Positions 25,994 through 34,487 of a stretch of 64,000 nt of DNA are shown one piece after another (position 1 is the first letter of the stretch; each line of letters begins with the position of its first letter). The translations under genes and the position numbers were made by a program. The DNA is from Chitinophaga terrae (ex Kim and Jung 2007) (GTDB taxonomy: Bacteria; Bacteroidota; Bacteroidia; Chitinophagales; Chitinophagaceae): NCBI RefSeq assembly GCF_900107795.1, contig NZ_FNRL01000024.1:42598-106597 (forward strand), in the 5' to 3' direction. The notes beneath the pieces were generated by a model, which saw only the letters and a program-made list of their open reading frames with translations, had not been told where the DNA came from and searched no databases.

Positions 25994-26728
25994 CTTACTT
26001 CCAACAGCAACTATCCAAACAACCCATCAGGCAGCGGGCAGATCAACAGCCTGGAAGGCCCTACAAACTGGGCAGATAATTATGGTACCAGGATACGCGG
26101 GTATATACATCCTCCAACAACCGGAAGTTACACATTCTGGGTAGCGGGCGACGACAACACGGAGTTATACCTGAGTACCAACGATAACCCGGCCAATCGC
26201 TCGCGGATTGCATATGTAGATGGATGGACCGACTCCAAACAATGGAATAAGTACAGCACGCAGCAATCTGCTGCTATCAACCTCACCGCAGGACAGAAAT
26301 ACTATATTGAAGTTCTCCACAAAGAAGGCAGTGGCGGAGATAATGTAGCGGTAGCGTGGCAGGGTCCAGGTATTACGCAGCAGGTAATCGCGGGAAGCAA
26401 TCTTTCCCCGTTTGTTCCTGGAGCGGGCTTGGCTTCTATCGCCCGGGTTGCATCAGCAACCAGCGTGAATGAGAAAGCCGGCATGAGTGAAGATGCTGTC
26501 AGCCTGTATCCAAATCCTTCAACTGATGGGCGGTTTACAATCGTACTGCCGGAAATTTCGAAAGATGCGATGGTAAGGATTTATGATAGCCAGGGCAGGA
26601 TGCTTTACCAGAAATTATCGCTCGGCAATAACAGGATAGAGATTGATGCACGGCTTAAAGCAGGGTTTTATATTGTGAGAATAAATTTGAAAGAGTCTGG
26701 TGTAGTTAAGAAGCTCATAGTTCAGTAA
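25994..26728 (+). pseudogene. 5'-truncated PA14-domain protein with T9SS C-terminal signal
   Basis: An open frame from just after a TAA (25991-25993) encodes a PA14 domain (N-S-L-E-G-P-T-N-W-A-D-N-Y-G, G-Y-I-H-P-P-T-T-G-S-Y-T-F-W, A-G-D-D-N-T-E-L-Y-L-S). It ends with a type A type IX secretion sorting domain (L-Y-P-N-P-S-T-D-G-R-F then A-G-F-Y-I-V-R-I and K-K-L-I-V-Q). No start codon, signal peptide or catalytic domain precedes it, so most of the parent gene is missing. It was probably a large secreted, surface-attached glycan-active protein. It sits on the 3' side of tRNA-Pro copy 1. Confidence 0.8.
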
Positions 26729-26746
26729 GGGGGTTTTACTGATTTT

Positions 26747-26781
26747 GGGAATGCTTCGTGTGAAGCATTCCCATTTTATTT
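26747..26781 (+). terminator. Intrinsic terminator
   Basis: Perfect 11-bp stem (GGGAATGCTTC/GAAGCATTCCC) with loop GTGT, followed by ATTTTATTT. It ends transcription of the PA14/T9SS remnant. Confidence 0.8.
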
Positions 26782-26811
26782 GTAACGATCAGCAATAAAT
26801 TCTTTAAAAAC

Positions 26812-26836
26812 AAAAAACCCGCTCAATGAGCGGGTT
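26812..26836 (-). terminator. Terminator of tRNA-Pro copy 1
   Basis: On the minus strand a 9-bp stem AACCCGCTC/GAGCGGGTT with a 3-nt loop runs into TTTTTT. It lies 11 bp beyond the tRNA 3' end. Confidence 0.75.
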
Positions 26837-26847
26837 CCTGCTTTCCG

Positions 26848-26921
26848 TCGGGGCGGCAGGATTCGAACCTGCGGCCTCCACATCCCAAATGTGGCGCGAT
26901 ACCGGGCTACGCTACGCCCCG
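26848..26921 (-). tRNA. tRNA-Pro (anticodon TGG), copy 1
   Basis: A 74-nt cloverleaf on the minus strand: acceptor CGGGGCG/CGCCCCG, discriminator A, anticodon stem CCACA/TGTGG with loop TTTGGGA (anticodon TGG) and T-arm GCAGG-TTCGAAT-CCTGC. CCA is not encoded. It has its own promoter (26941-26973) and terminator. Two further copies with identical sequence lie at 39838 and 55204. Confidence 0.97.
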
Positions 26922-26940
26922 TCGACTTCTGATTGGGTTG

Positions 26941-26973
26941 CAAATGTAGGAAATATTCTTCCATAAAAACAAA
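26941..26973 (-). promoter_or_regulatory. Promoter of tRNA-Pro copy 1
   Basis: On the minus strand TTTG (26970-26973), 21 nt, then TACATTTG (26941-26948), a textbook Bacteroidota -33/-7 pair about 20 nt before the tRNA 5' end. Confidence 0.8.
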
Positions 26974-27085
26974 TATCAGCAAAAAAATATTTTATACAAC
27001 TAATCTGATATGGTCGAAAATTACAAAATCTGAATCTGTTTTATTTCAGCTGCTTTTTAGAATTTTGTTTAAAATTTTATCGACT

Positions 27086-27592
27086 ATGGAAATTATCAAT
27101 TCAACAACTGCCGACATAGACGCCATTTTCGATCTGCTGAACAGCGGAACCGCTTACCAGCACCGCATTGGTGCAAAACCCTGGGCTGGATTCGAAAGAG
27201 AACTGATAGAAACAGATGTAAGAGAGAAAAGAGCCTGGAAAATTGTAGAAAACGGAACTATGGTATGCACTTTCTCACTCACCTTCAATGATCCGGATAT
27301 CTGGCAGGAAAAAGATACTCCCGACGCCATTTACATTCATCGTATCTCCGTGCACCCGGATCATCACGGCAAAGGGTACGTGAAAAAAATAGTGGAATGG
27401 AGCAAAGCCTATGCTAAAAGCCTGAACAAGACCCTTGTCAGGATGGATACTACGGGGGGGAACGATAAACTGAACAACTACTATGTAAGCTGCGGATTTA
27501 CCCTGCTGGGAACTGTACATGTACCTAAAAGCCCTGCTCTCCCTGCCCATTACACCGGGGGCTACTCCGCCCTGTTTGAACTGGCTGTTTAA
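27086..27592 (+). CDS. GNAT family N-acetyltransferase
   Basis: A 168-residue acetyltransferase. ATG 27086 is preferred because the upstream in-frame extension runs through the tRNA promoter region. The acetyl-CoA site is V-H-P-D-H-H-G-K-G-Y-V at about residues 91-101, with Y-I-H-R-I-S just before and N-N-Y-Y-V-S-C-G-F-T near the end. The start I-I-N-S-T-T-A-D-I-D-A-I-F-D-L is typical of small-molecule GNATs. Substrate unknown. Monocistronic, ended by the hairpin at 27617. Confidence 0.87.
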   Translation: MEIINSTTADIDAIFDLLNSGTAYQHRIGAKPWAGFERELIETDVREKRAWKIVENGTMVCTFSLTFNDPDIWQEKDTPDAIYIHRISVHPDHHGKGYVKKIVEWSKAYAKSLNKTLVRMDTTGGNDKLNNYYVSCGFTLLGTVHVPKSPALPAHYTGGYSALFELAV

Positions 27593-27616
27593 ATTTTTTA
27601 AACCCTTCTTATACAA

Positions 27617-27660
27617 AACAGGAAAGGCTCAAAGAGTTCCTCTTCGAGCCTTCAACCTGT
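27617..27660. terminator. Bidirectional terminator hairpin
   Basis: Arms 27624-27636 and 27640-27652 (AAGGCTC-AAGAG core) pair at 12 of 13 positions with a 3-nt loop; ACAGG/CCTGT adds an outer stem. It lies between the convergent GNAT and glycosyltransferase genes. Confidence 0.7.
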
Positions 27661-27671
27661 AATATTTATAC

Positions 27672-28577
27672 CTACTTCACTAATTTATAGTTCTTATATT
27701 CTCCTATCCTCCAACCTGTGATCTTCTCAATTTCATACAGCATTCGATGCCTGGGAGTAAAAGAACCTTTGCTGGCATCATATTTAAAGTCCCAATCCTG
27801 TTTGGCTATCACTTCTTTCATCACTGCAGGATGCGAACCTATATACGGCGACAGCACATCCACCACGCTATGAAAATCGAAAGATTCCGCTTCTTTAAAA
27901 TCTTCCAGGCTCGCCTGGTTTGGATTATAATAACTATGGAATTTTTTCACTTTCCCACACAACAGGTATGGGTTCCTGCAATAAGAATAGTGGAAAACCC
28001 TTGCATTCAGCGGTTTCACTTTCAGTTTCACACCCTTTTCAGCCCCTGATGCATACGCTTCTTCAGAGGTGTATTTCCTAAAGCCCTGGGAATCGCGATA
28101 GGAGAAAAAAGAAGGATCATTCCTGAGAATGCGGATCTCCCTGCTATGCCACCTGCGCGTTGTACCTATATGCCTGTAATCGCCCACAAAATGTAGGTAT
28201 CTGAATAAGAAACCATCAACCTTCCTGTTATCAAGATGCGTTATCATCGCCTGTTTTATTTCAGGCAGATCATCTTCATGGATCACTTCATCAGATTGGA
28301 TATGAAATGCCCAGTCGCCCGTTACTGCTTTCAGGCCTATATTCGCCTGCTGCGCAAAAATTTTTCCTCCCTGTGTTAACTTCGGGTCCCACTCCGTATC
28401 AATGATCCTGATCTTTGGATCACCGATCGCTTCAATAGCCTCGCGGGTGCCGTCAGTACTTCTTCCTACAACAGCAATAAATTCATCGCAAACGGGTAAT
28501 ACAGATTTAATAGACTGTATAACAGGATAGCCATAAAGGAAACTATTACGCAAATAAGTGAAGCCACTTACTCTCAT
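27672..28577 (-). CDS. Glycosyltransferase family 2-like protein
   Basis: A 301-residue GT-A-fold protein. The N-terminal half has the nucleotide-sugar fold of GT2: V-S-G-F-T-Y-L-R-N, a sugar-binding stretch G-R-S-T-D-G-T-R-E, and an acidic motif (Q-S-D-E-V-I-H-E-D-D) at the place of the metal-binding D-x-D. No membrane helix is seen, so it is soluble or peripheral. The donor and acceptor are unknown; possibly lipopolysaccharide or exopolysaccharide decoration. No other glycan-synthesis genes lie beside it. Confidence 0.82.
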   Translation of the reverse strand: MRVSGFTYLRNSFLYGYPVIQSIKSVLPVCDEFIAVVGRSTDGTREAIEAIGDPKIRIIDTEWDPKLTQGGKIFAQQANIGLKAVTGDWAFHIQSDEVIHEDDLPEIKQAMITHLDNRKVDGFLFRYLHFVGDYRHIGTTRRWHSREIRILRNDPSFFSYRDSQGFRKYTSEEAYASGAEKGVKLKVKPLNARVFHYSYCRNPYLLCGKVKKFHSYYNPNQASLEDFKEAESFDFHSVVDVLSPYIGSHPAVMKEVIAKQDWDFKYDASKGSFTPRHRMLYEIEKITGWRIGEYKNYKLVK

Positions 28578-28888
28578 AGTCGGTAGGTCTTTTTAGGTTG
28601 TTAAAATAAAGGGATGCCCCAAAAATGTTGGCATACCACATCCCTGAGTGTGAGAATTGTCGTTTTAGTTCGCATTGACTACAAAATTAGCCCAAATGAA
28701 TTTTAATACAACCTTTGAGCCGGCTTTACAGACAAATTTTAACTATAATTAACTGAAGGATAGCAGGAACAAGATTAATTATCTTATTAATAGATTGCAT
28801 TTAACAAATAGGTTAAATTAACGTTATGGAAGAATGTCCCCTTTCTTCAATTTCGATCGTTAACCTATGGAAACAAAAATGATAAACT
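28578..28888. other. Intergenic region between divergent glycosyltransferase and YCII genes
   Basis: No gene seen. On the minus strand AGGGATG...CATCCCT (28611-28646) forms a hairpin followed by TTTATTTT, in the leader of the glycosyltransferase gene, so it could act as an attenuator. The rest is AT-rich and may hold the ECF-dependent promoter of the YCII gene, but no clear box is identified. Confidence 0.4.
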
Positions 28889-29233
28889 ATGAAAGAGTTC
28901 TTGTTAATTTTTAGAAACAGCACCGATCCGCATGCCAATCCGAGCCCTGAGGTTATACAGGAAAGAATGAACTGGATGGCGGGAATAGCGGCGCAAAACA
29001 AGCTGGCAGACAAAGGGAACAGGTTATCTTCCAACCAGGCAAAAACAGTAAGGCCGGGAGATGTGGTAACCGACGGCCCTTACACGGAAATCAAAGAATT
29101 TATCAGCGGCTATGTGGTTGTCAGAACAGAAACAATTGAAGAGGCTGTTGCGCTTGCTAAAAAGAATCCCATCCTTAAAGATGGCGGCAACATTGAAGTA
29201 CGGGCTATTATCCAACCCAATGAGAAGCACTGA
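28889..29233 (+). CDS. YCII-related (DGPF-domain) protein
   Basis: A 114-residue YCII/DGPF protein (M-K-E-F-L-L-I-F-R-N-S then V-T-D-G-P-Y-T-E-I-K-E-F-I-S-G-Y-V-V-V). The D-G-P-Y-T-E motif marks the partner genes of ECF42 sigma factors. Biochemical role is unknown; related YciI proteins are small ferredoxin-like-fold enzymes. Its stop codon overlaps the start of the sigma gene by one base (TGATG), so the two are translationally coupled. Confidence 0.9.
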   Translation: MKEFLLIFRNSTDPHANPSPEVIQERMNWMAGIAAQNKLADKGNRLSSNQAKTVRPGDVVTDGPYTEIKEFISGYVVVRTETIEEAVALAKKNPILKDGGNIEVRAIIQPNEKH

Positions 29234-30474
29234 TGAGCGGGCAGCAGGATACATATCAACAACTCTTACCCCAGCTTTTTAGGCTCGAATACACTAAAAT
29301 GACGGCAGTGCTATGCCGTCATTTTGGTTTGAAACACCTGGCCGTTGCAGAAGATATCGCCAGCGAAGCTTTTCTTCAGGCTACCCATACCTGGGCCCAT
29401 AAAGGTATTCCCGAAAACCCTACCGCCTGGCTATACACCGTTGCGAAAAATAAAGCCCGCGATTATTTAAAGCATGAGCAGATATTCGAGCAAAAGGTTT
29501 CGCCCCAGCTACAGGCAAATAACCAGGTGAGCTACCCCGATTTTGACTTCACGGAAAAACAGATCGCCGATAGCCAACTGGCAATGATCTTTGCCGTATG
29601 CGACCCTGTTAATCCCCCAGCCGCGCAAATTGCGCTGGCGCTGCAGATACTGTGCGGCTTCAGCATCACAACTATCTCGCATGCTTTTCTTTCGCCTGCT
29701 GAAACCATAAAAAAACGATTGCAGCGAGCAAGGAGCCAACTGCGGGAACAGAACTTCCAGGTAAGCAATCTTACCCCGGAAGTATTGGCAACACGGCTCC
29801 CTGCCGTGCATACAACACTTTACCTGCTTTTTAATGAAGGTTATTTTTCTTCCGGCGCCAACCAGGTAATACGGCAAGACCTCTGCGGCGAAGCATTGCG
29901 CCTGGCATTGATCCTCACTACCAACGAACGTACTGATACGCCGGCTACCAAAGCATTGATCGCCCTGTTCTGTTACCAGAGCTCCCGGTTGGAAGCCAGG
30001 TTAAACGATAGCGGAGAACAGATACTCTTTGAACAGCAGGACACTTCCCGATGGAACCAGGAGCTGATCGTAAAAGGACATCAATACTTTATTGATGCCT
30101 GCACCGGCAATGAACTTTCCAGGTATCACCTCGAAGCCGGTATCGCATACTGGCATACAACTGTCGACAATCCCGATAAATGGAAACATATACTGTCGCT
30201 GTATAATGAGTTGATCATTATTTCCTATTCTCCTGTTACGGCGCTGAACAGGACCTTTGCATTCGCCAAAGTATATGGCAACAAAGCAGGGATTGAAGAA
30301 GCCCTGAAACTGCGGCTCGATAACAATTCGTACTATCATTCTTTGCTGGGTTATTTATACAGCGACGCCATCGAAACCGCTATTTATCACTACCAGAAAG
30401 CCCTGGCGCTGACTAATTCAGAACCTGAGAAGCATACAATACAGAAAGAAATCAACAGGCTTCAGGGATTGTAA
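29233..30474 (+). CDS. ECF42-type RNA polymerase sigma factor with C-terminal TPR-like extension
   Basis: A 413-residue sigma-70-like protein. Sigma region 2 is in the first 90 residues (A-V-A-E-D-I-A-S-E-A-F-L-Q-A and P-T-A-W-L-Y-T-V-A-K-N-K-A-R-D); region 4 is around 115-180 (L-S-P-A-E-T-I-K-K-R-L-Q-R-A). A long helical extension (DUF6596/TPR-like) replaces an anti-sigma partner, as in ECF42 sigma factors. The upstream DGPF gene is the diagnostic neighbour. Targets probably include the DGPF gene itself. Confidence 0.92.
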   Translation: MSGQQDTYQQLLPQLFRLEYTKMTAVLCRHFGLKHLAVAEDIASEAFLQATHTWAHKGIPENPTAWLYTVAKNKARDYLKHEQIFEQKVSPQLQANNQVSYPDFDFTEKQIADSQLAMIFAVCDPVNPPAAQIALALQILCGFSITTISHAFLSPAETIKKRLQRARSQLREQNFQVSNLTPEVLATRLPAVHTTLYLLFNEGYFSSGANQVIRQDLCGEALRLALILTTNERTDTPATKALIALFCYQSSRLEARLNDSGEQILFEQQDTSRWNQELIVKGHQYFIDACTGNELSRYHLEAGIAYWHTTVDNPDKWKHILSLYNELIIISYSPVTALNRTFAFAKVYGNKAGIEEALKLRLDNNSYYHSLLGYLYSDAIETAIYHYQKALALTNSEPEKHTIQKEINRLQGL

Positions 30475-30578
30475 TTTACCATCAGGGAAAATGTTAGTTA
30501 TTGATTTTCAATCGTTAAGCTATTTGGTCGTGAGACGACTATAATTTTGGCTACAACAACCATAGATATGGCTACTTC

Positions 30579-30618
30579 TGTTTTTGTATTGCAAAGCACC
30601 TTTGTATCTACAAAAACA
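30579..30618. promoter_or_regulatory. Interrupted palindrome before NmrA-like gene
   Basis: Perfect 10-bp arms TGTTTTTGTA (30579-30588) and TACAAAAACA (30609-30618) around 20 bp, ending 7 bp before the ATG. TTTGTAT is also directly repeated (30583 and 30601). A candidate site for the AraC protein encoded next to it. Confidence 0.4.
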
Positions 30619-30625
30619 ATAAAAA

Positions 30626-31510
30626 ATGAAAATCGTATTAACCGGCTCAATTGGCCATATAAGCAAACCATTAGCTGAGGAATTGGTAAAAAAAGGCCAT
30701 ACCGTTACTATTATCAGCAGCAACCCGGAAAAAAAATCAAGCATCGAATCTCTGGGCGCTATTGCCGCCATAGGCCAGGTAACCGACAGCAACTTCCTGG
30801 CTTCCGTTTTCCAAGAGGCCGACGCCGCTTATTTGATGATCCCTCCTAACTATGCCGCTCCTGATCCCGTAGCCTATTATCGCAGCGTGGGGGACAGCTA
30901 TGCTGAGGCCATCCGCCAGTCGGGGCTCAAAAAAGCTGTAAACCTCAGCAGTTACGGCGCTCACGTACCTAAAGGCACCGGTTTCATTACAGGATCGTAC
31001 GAAGTGGAGCAAATACTGTCGGCATTGCCGGATGTTTCCATAACCTTTGTTCGGCCTACTTATTTTTACTATAATCTGAATAACTTTATACAGGTGATCA
31101 AAGCTACCGGTGCTATTGCTGCCAATTACGGCGGCCCGGATAAAATAGTATTGGTTGCCCCGGCCGACATTGCAACTGTAGTAGCCGAGGAACTGACATC
31201 TGCCGCTTCCGGTCATAAAGTGAGATATATTTGCAGTGATGAAAGAACAGGAAACGAAATCGCCAGCGTATTGGGAAAAGAAATAGGATTACCGGATCTG
31301 AAGTGGAATATCCTGACCGACGAACAGATGCTGGAGAGCTTAACCGGCCGTGGAGTTCCCAAACATGTAGCAGAAAACCTCGTGGAGTTGGGAGCAGCCC
31401 TGCGAACCGGCCTCCTGAGCGGTGATTATGAATTACATAAACCGGTTTTGAGCAATACTAAACTGGAAACATTTGCGAAGGAATTTGCTAAAACATATCA
31501 TCAAAGTTAA
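30626..31510 (+). CDS. NmrA/SDR-like NAD(P)-binding protein
   Basis: A 294-residue atypical SDR with Rossmann loop G-S-I-G-H-I-S-K-P-L at residues 7-16 and I-S-S-N-P-E-K as the adenine-ribose pocket. It parallels the NmrA-like protein at 21286 (same M-K-I-x-x-T-G-S-x-G-x-I-S start and A-Y-L-M-I-P-P). Likely a quinone reductase or redox sensor. It is followed 11 bp later by an AraC regulator on the same strand, which probably controls it. Confidence 0.87.
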   Translation: MKIVLTGSIGHISKPLAEELVKKGHTVTIISSNPEKKSSIESLGAIAAIGQVTDSNFLASVFQEADAAYLMIPPNYAAPDPVAYYRSVGDSYAEAIRQSGLKKAVNLSSYGAHVPKGTGFITGSYEVEQILSALPDVSITFVRPTYFYYNLNNFIQVIKATGAIAANYGGPDKIVLVAPADIATVVAEELTSAASGHKVRYICSDERTGNEIASVLGKEIGLPDLKWNILTDEQMLESLTGRGVPKHVAENLVELGAALRTGLLSGDYELHKPVLSNTKLETFAKEFAKTYHQS

Positions 31511-31521
31511 AAAGCAGGTAT

Positions 31522-32427
31522 ATGCAACCTCAACGAATCAAGTCGATAACCGAATTTCACAGGCAACGAAACCTCGCGCCTCCTGAACACCCGCTGATCA
31601 GCGTGATCAATTTTGAGCACATCGGTTACACCTGTGATGCGCATCCTATCGTCATGGACTTTTATTCCATTTCGTTGAAGAAGAATACCAATACGAAGAT
31701 CAAGTACGGACAATCGGTTTATGATTTCGACGAGGGAACCTTGTTCTTTATGTCGCCCGGCCAGGTTTTCCAGATCCAAAGAACTAAAGACGCAACTTCT
31801 ACCAGGTCGGGATGGCTATTATTAGTACATCCCGACTTCCTCTGGAATACGCCGCTGGCTAAGGATATCAGGCAGTACGAGTTTTTCGGGTATGCTACCA
31901 ATGAAGCGTTGTTCCTCTCCGCCCAGGAAGAAGAGAAAATCGCGGAAGTAATTTCGCAGATCCAGAAAGAGTGCCGGTCCAACATCGATAAATTCACCCA
32001 GAATATTATCATCGCACAATTGAATCTCCTGTTATCTTATTCTGAAAGATTTTACAACAGGCAGTTCATCACCCGCAAGGTCACCAACCACCAGGTGCTT
32101 GAGCGGCTGGAACATTTGCTGAACGAATATTTCAACGGTGAAGAGCCTGTCAAAAAAGGGATTCCTACAGTCCAGTTCGTGGCAGAGGCGCTCAATATTT
32201 CGCCTAACTACCTGAGCGGACTGCTGAAAGTTGTAACAGGTTCGAGCACCCAGCAACATATTCATAATTTCCTGATAGAAAAAGCAAAAGAAAAACTGTC
32301 GACAACCAATCTCTCTGTCAGTGAAATAGCTTATGAACTGGGTTTCGAACACCCGCAGTCTTTCAGCAAACTATTCAAAGCTAAAACCCGGTTATCTCCG
32401 TTAGAATTCAGGCAATCATTCAATTAA
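31522..32427 (+). CDS. AraC family transcriptional regulator
   Basis: A 301-residue regulator with a C-terminal double helix-turn-helix (V-A-E-A-L-N-I-S-P-N-Y-L-S-G-L-L and L-S-V-S-E-I-A-Y-E-L-G-F-E-H-P-Q-S-F-S). It is a close paralog of the AraC protein at 23807: the last 50 residues are nearly the same, and both start with P-P-E/Q-H-P-L-I. Located 11 bp behind an NmrA-like oxidoreductase gene. Probably responds to an electrophile or oxidised compound, but the ligand is unknown. Confidence 0.9.
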   Translation: MQPQRIKSITEFHRQRNLAPPEHPLISVINFEHIGYTCDAHPIVMDFYSISLKKNTNTKIKYGQSVYDFDEGTLFFMSPGQVFQIQRTKDATSTRSGWLLLVHPDFLWNTPLAKDIRQYEFFGYATNEALFLSAQEEEKIAEVISQIQKECRSNIDKFTQNIIIAQLNLLLSYSERFYNRQFITRKVTNHQVLERLEHLLNEYFNGEEPVKKGIPTVQFVAEALNISPNYLSGLLKVVTGSSTQQHIHNFLIEKAKEKLSTTNLSVSEIAYELGFEHPQSFSKLFKAKTRLSPLEFRQSFN

Positions 32428-32477
32428 CATATGCCCGCTATGCATGCCAGGCTGATAAAGGAAGATAGTACCAAACA

Positions 32478-33668
32478 TCACAGGGAATATCTCAGCCTGG
32501 CTTTCTTTCCCAACTTCGCTATAATACTTCTTAAAAAATAAACCCAAATGGTTGAAAGCAGCAGCGATAAGCCGGTTATACCCAACCCTGCTTTGTACAG
32601 CGTAAATTCTATCAGCTGCATTTTATACGCTACCGATAAGGCGAGTATACCGAATTCGCCGGTGTGCGAAAGCAAGGCGCCTCCCAGCCAACTTTGCTCC
32701 CAGTTGAATTTCAATATCCTGAAAACAATAGCTGAAAGCAGGCTATTGCTTATAAAAACGAGCAAGGTACCCAGCAATATAAAAGTATAATTTTCCAGCA
32801 GGTATGGTATATCGAGCCGCAGGCCGATGGACACAAAGAACAGCGCTACAAAGAAAACTTTAAAGGGGTGAATTGAATGTTCGAGCCAGCCGAATGCCTT
32901 TACTCTTCCGATATATACGCCGGCGATAAAGCTGCCTAATGCCCCGCTGAGGCCCGTCGCTTCAGCCATCAATCCAAAACCTAAACAGATCAGCAAGCCG
33001 GTAAACACCTGCATGTCATGGTCTCTTTCCAGGGCTTTGAGAAAGCGGGGAGTGATCAACTGCCTTCTTCCCCTTACTCTTTTTAACATAAGAAAGAAAG
33101 CTACGCAGCCGGCTATGGCAATTAAAATGGCAGACACATTGAGGGTACTGACTTTTTCTCCCTTCCATATATTCAGCAGGGTAAGTATAGGAGCAAAGAG
33201 CACATCCTGGAAGATAAGCATGTTCAGGATTGTAAGGCCAAGGGATGTTTTTAAAAGGCCATTCATGCTTAACAGATCGCTCACCACAGGGGTACTGTTA
33301 AAAACGAAAAGAATAGCAATGAGCATAACGCTTTCAATGGGCAGGTGAACTATATAGCCAACTACGAAAGAAAAGATGAGGCCTAGTATTATTTTGATCG
33401 ACTGGGCTATAATAGGTTGCAGCAAAAAGGAATGACTATCAGGAACATTTATTTCCATCCCGATAAAAAACATAAACAGCAATATGCCTACTTCACCTAT
33501 TGCCTCTATCGCTTCTGCATTTTTGAAAATACCTGTCATATGAGGTCCCAGCACTATACCGGCTAAAATATAGGCAATAAGGTATGGCTGCTTCAGCTTT
33601 CTGAGCAAAAGCATAGTTCCAAGTATAGTCAGGCACATAATACAAACAGACCCCAGTATTGTATTCAT
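32478..33668 (-). CDS. CPA2-type cation:proton antiporter (KefB/Na+-H+ exchanger family)
   Basis: A 396-residue integral membrane protein of about 12 helices. It shows Y-L-I-A-Y-I-L-A-G-I-V-L-G-P near the start, F-N-S-T-P-V-V-S-D-L-L near residue 125 and A-E-A-T-G-L-S-G-A-L-G-S-F-I-A-G, all typical of the Na_H_Exchanger domain. No C-terminal TrkA-N regulatory domain follows, unlike full-length KefB. Last gene of a probable unit with the small protein at 33684 and Hsp20 at 34047, suggesting a stress-linked ion role. Confidence 0.9.
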   Translation of the reverse strand: MNTILGSVCIMCLTILGTMLLLRKLKQPYLIAYILAGIVLGPHMTGIFKNAEAIEAIGEVGILLFMFFIGMEINVPDSHSFLLQPIIAQSIKIILGLIFSFVVGYIVHLPIESVMLIAILFVFNSTPVVSDLLSMNGLLKTSLGLTILNMLIFQDVLFAPILTLLNIWKGEKVSTLNVSAILIAIAGCVAFFLMLKRVRGRRQLITPRFLKALERDHDMQVFTGLLICLGFGLMAEATGLSGALGSFIAGVYIGRVKAFGWLEHSIHPFKVFFVALFFVSIGLRLDIPYLLENYTFILLGTLLVFISNSLLSAIVFRILKFNWEQSWLGGALLSHTGEFGILALSVAYKMQLIEFTLYKAGLGITGLSLLLSTIWVYFLRSIIAKLGKKARLRYSL

Positions 33669-33683
33669 AATGCGCAGAAGTAA

Positions 33684-33971
33684 TTATTCCAGGTTTAATA
33701 TTTTAAACACTTCGCGGGCGATATAATGACAATTTTCTTTCAGCTCTGTCAGGGAGCAATATTGCGAAGCCAGCGTAGCAGATTTCTTCCCGCTTCGAAG
33801 TACCAGGTTTATCAGGAAAGGAGCGCCCCCTTCCTCATCAACCGGCTGGCCTTTCATACATGCGAAGATCCTTTCTGCATCTTCGGCAATACTACCCAAT
33901 TGATATTGGCAGAACGATACATATCCTTTGATGGTTTTGATGCTTACCTCTATGATGTAAGATTTCTGCAT
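33684..33971 (-). CDS. Small conserved-looking protein of unknown function
   Basis: A 95-residue protein, start taken at 33971 (M-Q-K-S-Y-I-I-E-V-S-I) because the in-frame extension upstream is Pro/Cys-rich and unlike a protein start. No signal peptide or membrane segment. It resembles no family I recognise. It lies 15 bp before the CPA2 antiporter gene and 75 bp after Hsp20, so it is probably co-transcribed with them and may be a soluble helper of the antiporter; that role is inferred from position only. Confidence 0.6.
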   Translation of the reverse strand: MQKSYIIEVSIKTIKGYVSFCQYQLGSIAEDAERIFACMKGQPVDEEGGAPFLINLVLRSGKKSATLASQYCSLTELKENCHYIAREVFKILNLE

Positions 33972-34046
33972 AAGCGATATAAAAGTTGTAATAACAGGTT
34001 TGCACCCGTCGTCCGGCGGGTGCAAACAGAGGGAAAACCCATAAGC

Positions 34047-34487
34047 TTATTGGATCTCTATTAACCTAGGCGCTTTTTTCCTGGCCGATTCTGTTTTAGG
34101 GATCACCAGTTTCAGCAGCCCGTTTTCATATTTAGCTTCGATATGGTTTTGATCTACCACATCTTTTGGCAATTCAAAGCTGCGTTGAAATGATTGGTAA
34201 CTGAACTCCTTACGGGTATAACGGTCGTCTTCCTGCGTATATTGATTTTCCCTGGAAGAAGAGATGGTAAGAGTGTTACCTTCCAATGTGATTTTGAAAT
34301 CCTTTTTTTCCATGCCGGGAGCGGCCACTTCAACTTCAAAGTTATGGTCGTTTTCCCTGATGTTCACCGCCGGAACGGTAGTGCTTGTAGAAGAGAAATT
34401 ATTGTTACTCCAGTTAAAAAGTTCCCGGCTAAAGAAATCATCAAAGAACGGCAGCCAACTACCGTTGGTTCTTTTAACGAGTGTCAT
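34047..34487 (-). CDS. Hsp20/alpha-crystallin small heat-shock protein
   Basis: A 146-residue sHsp with N-terminal F-F-D-D-F-F-S-R-E-L-F, an alpha-crystallin domain (V-P-A-V-N-I-R-E-N-D then V-E-V-A-A-P-G-M-E-K-K-D-F) and C-terminal G-L-L-K-L-V-I-P-K. It holds unfolding proteins in an ATP-independent way. The start at 34487 is fixed by a strong AGGAGGG 5 bases upstream, unusual in Bacteroidota, where Shine-Dalgarno sites are mostly weak. Likely operon: Hsp20, 33684 protein, CPA2 antiporter. Confidence 0.92.
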   Translation of the reverse strand: MTLVKRTNGSWLPFFDDFFSRELFNWSNNNFSSTSTTVPAVNIRENDHNFEVEVAAPGMEKKDFKITLEGNTLTISSSRENQYTQEDDRYTRKEFSYQSFQRSFELPKDVVDQNHIEAKYENGLLKLVIPKTESARKKAPRLIEIQ

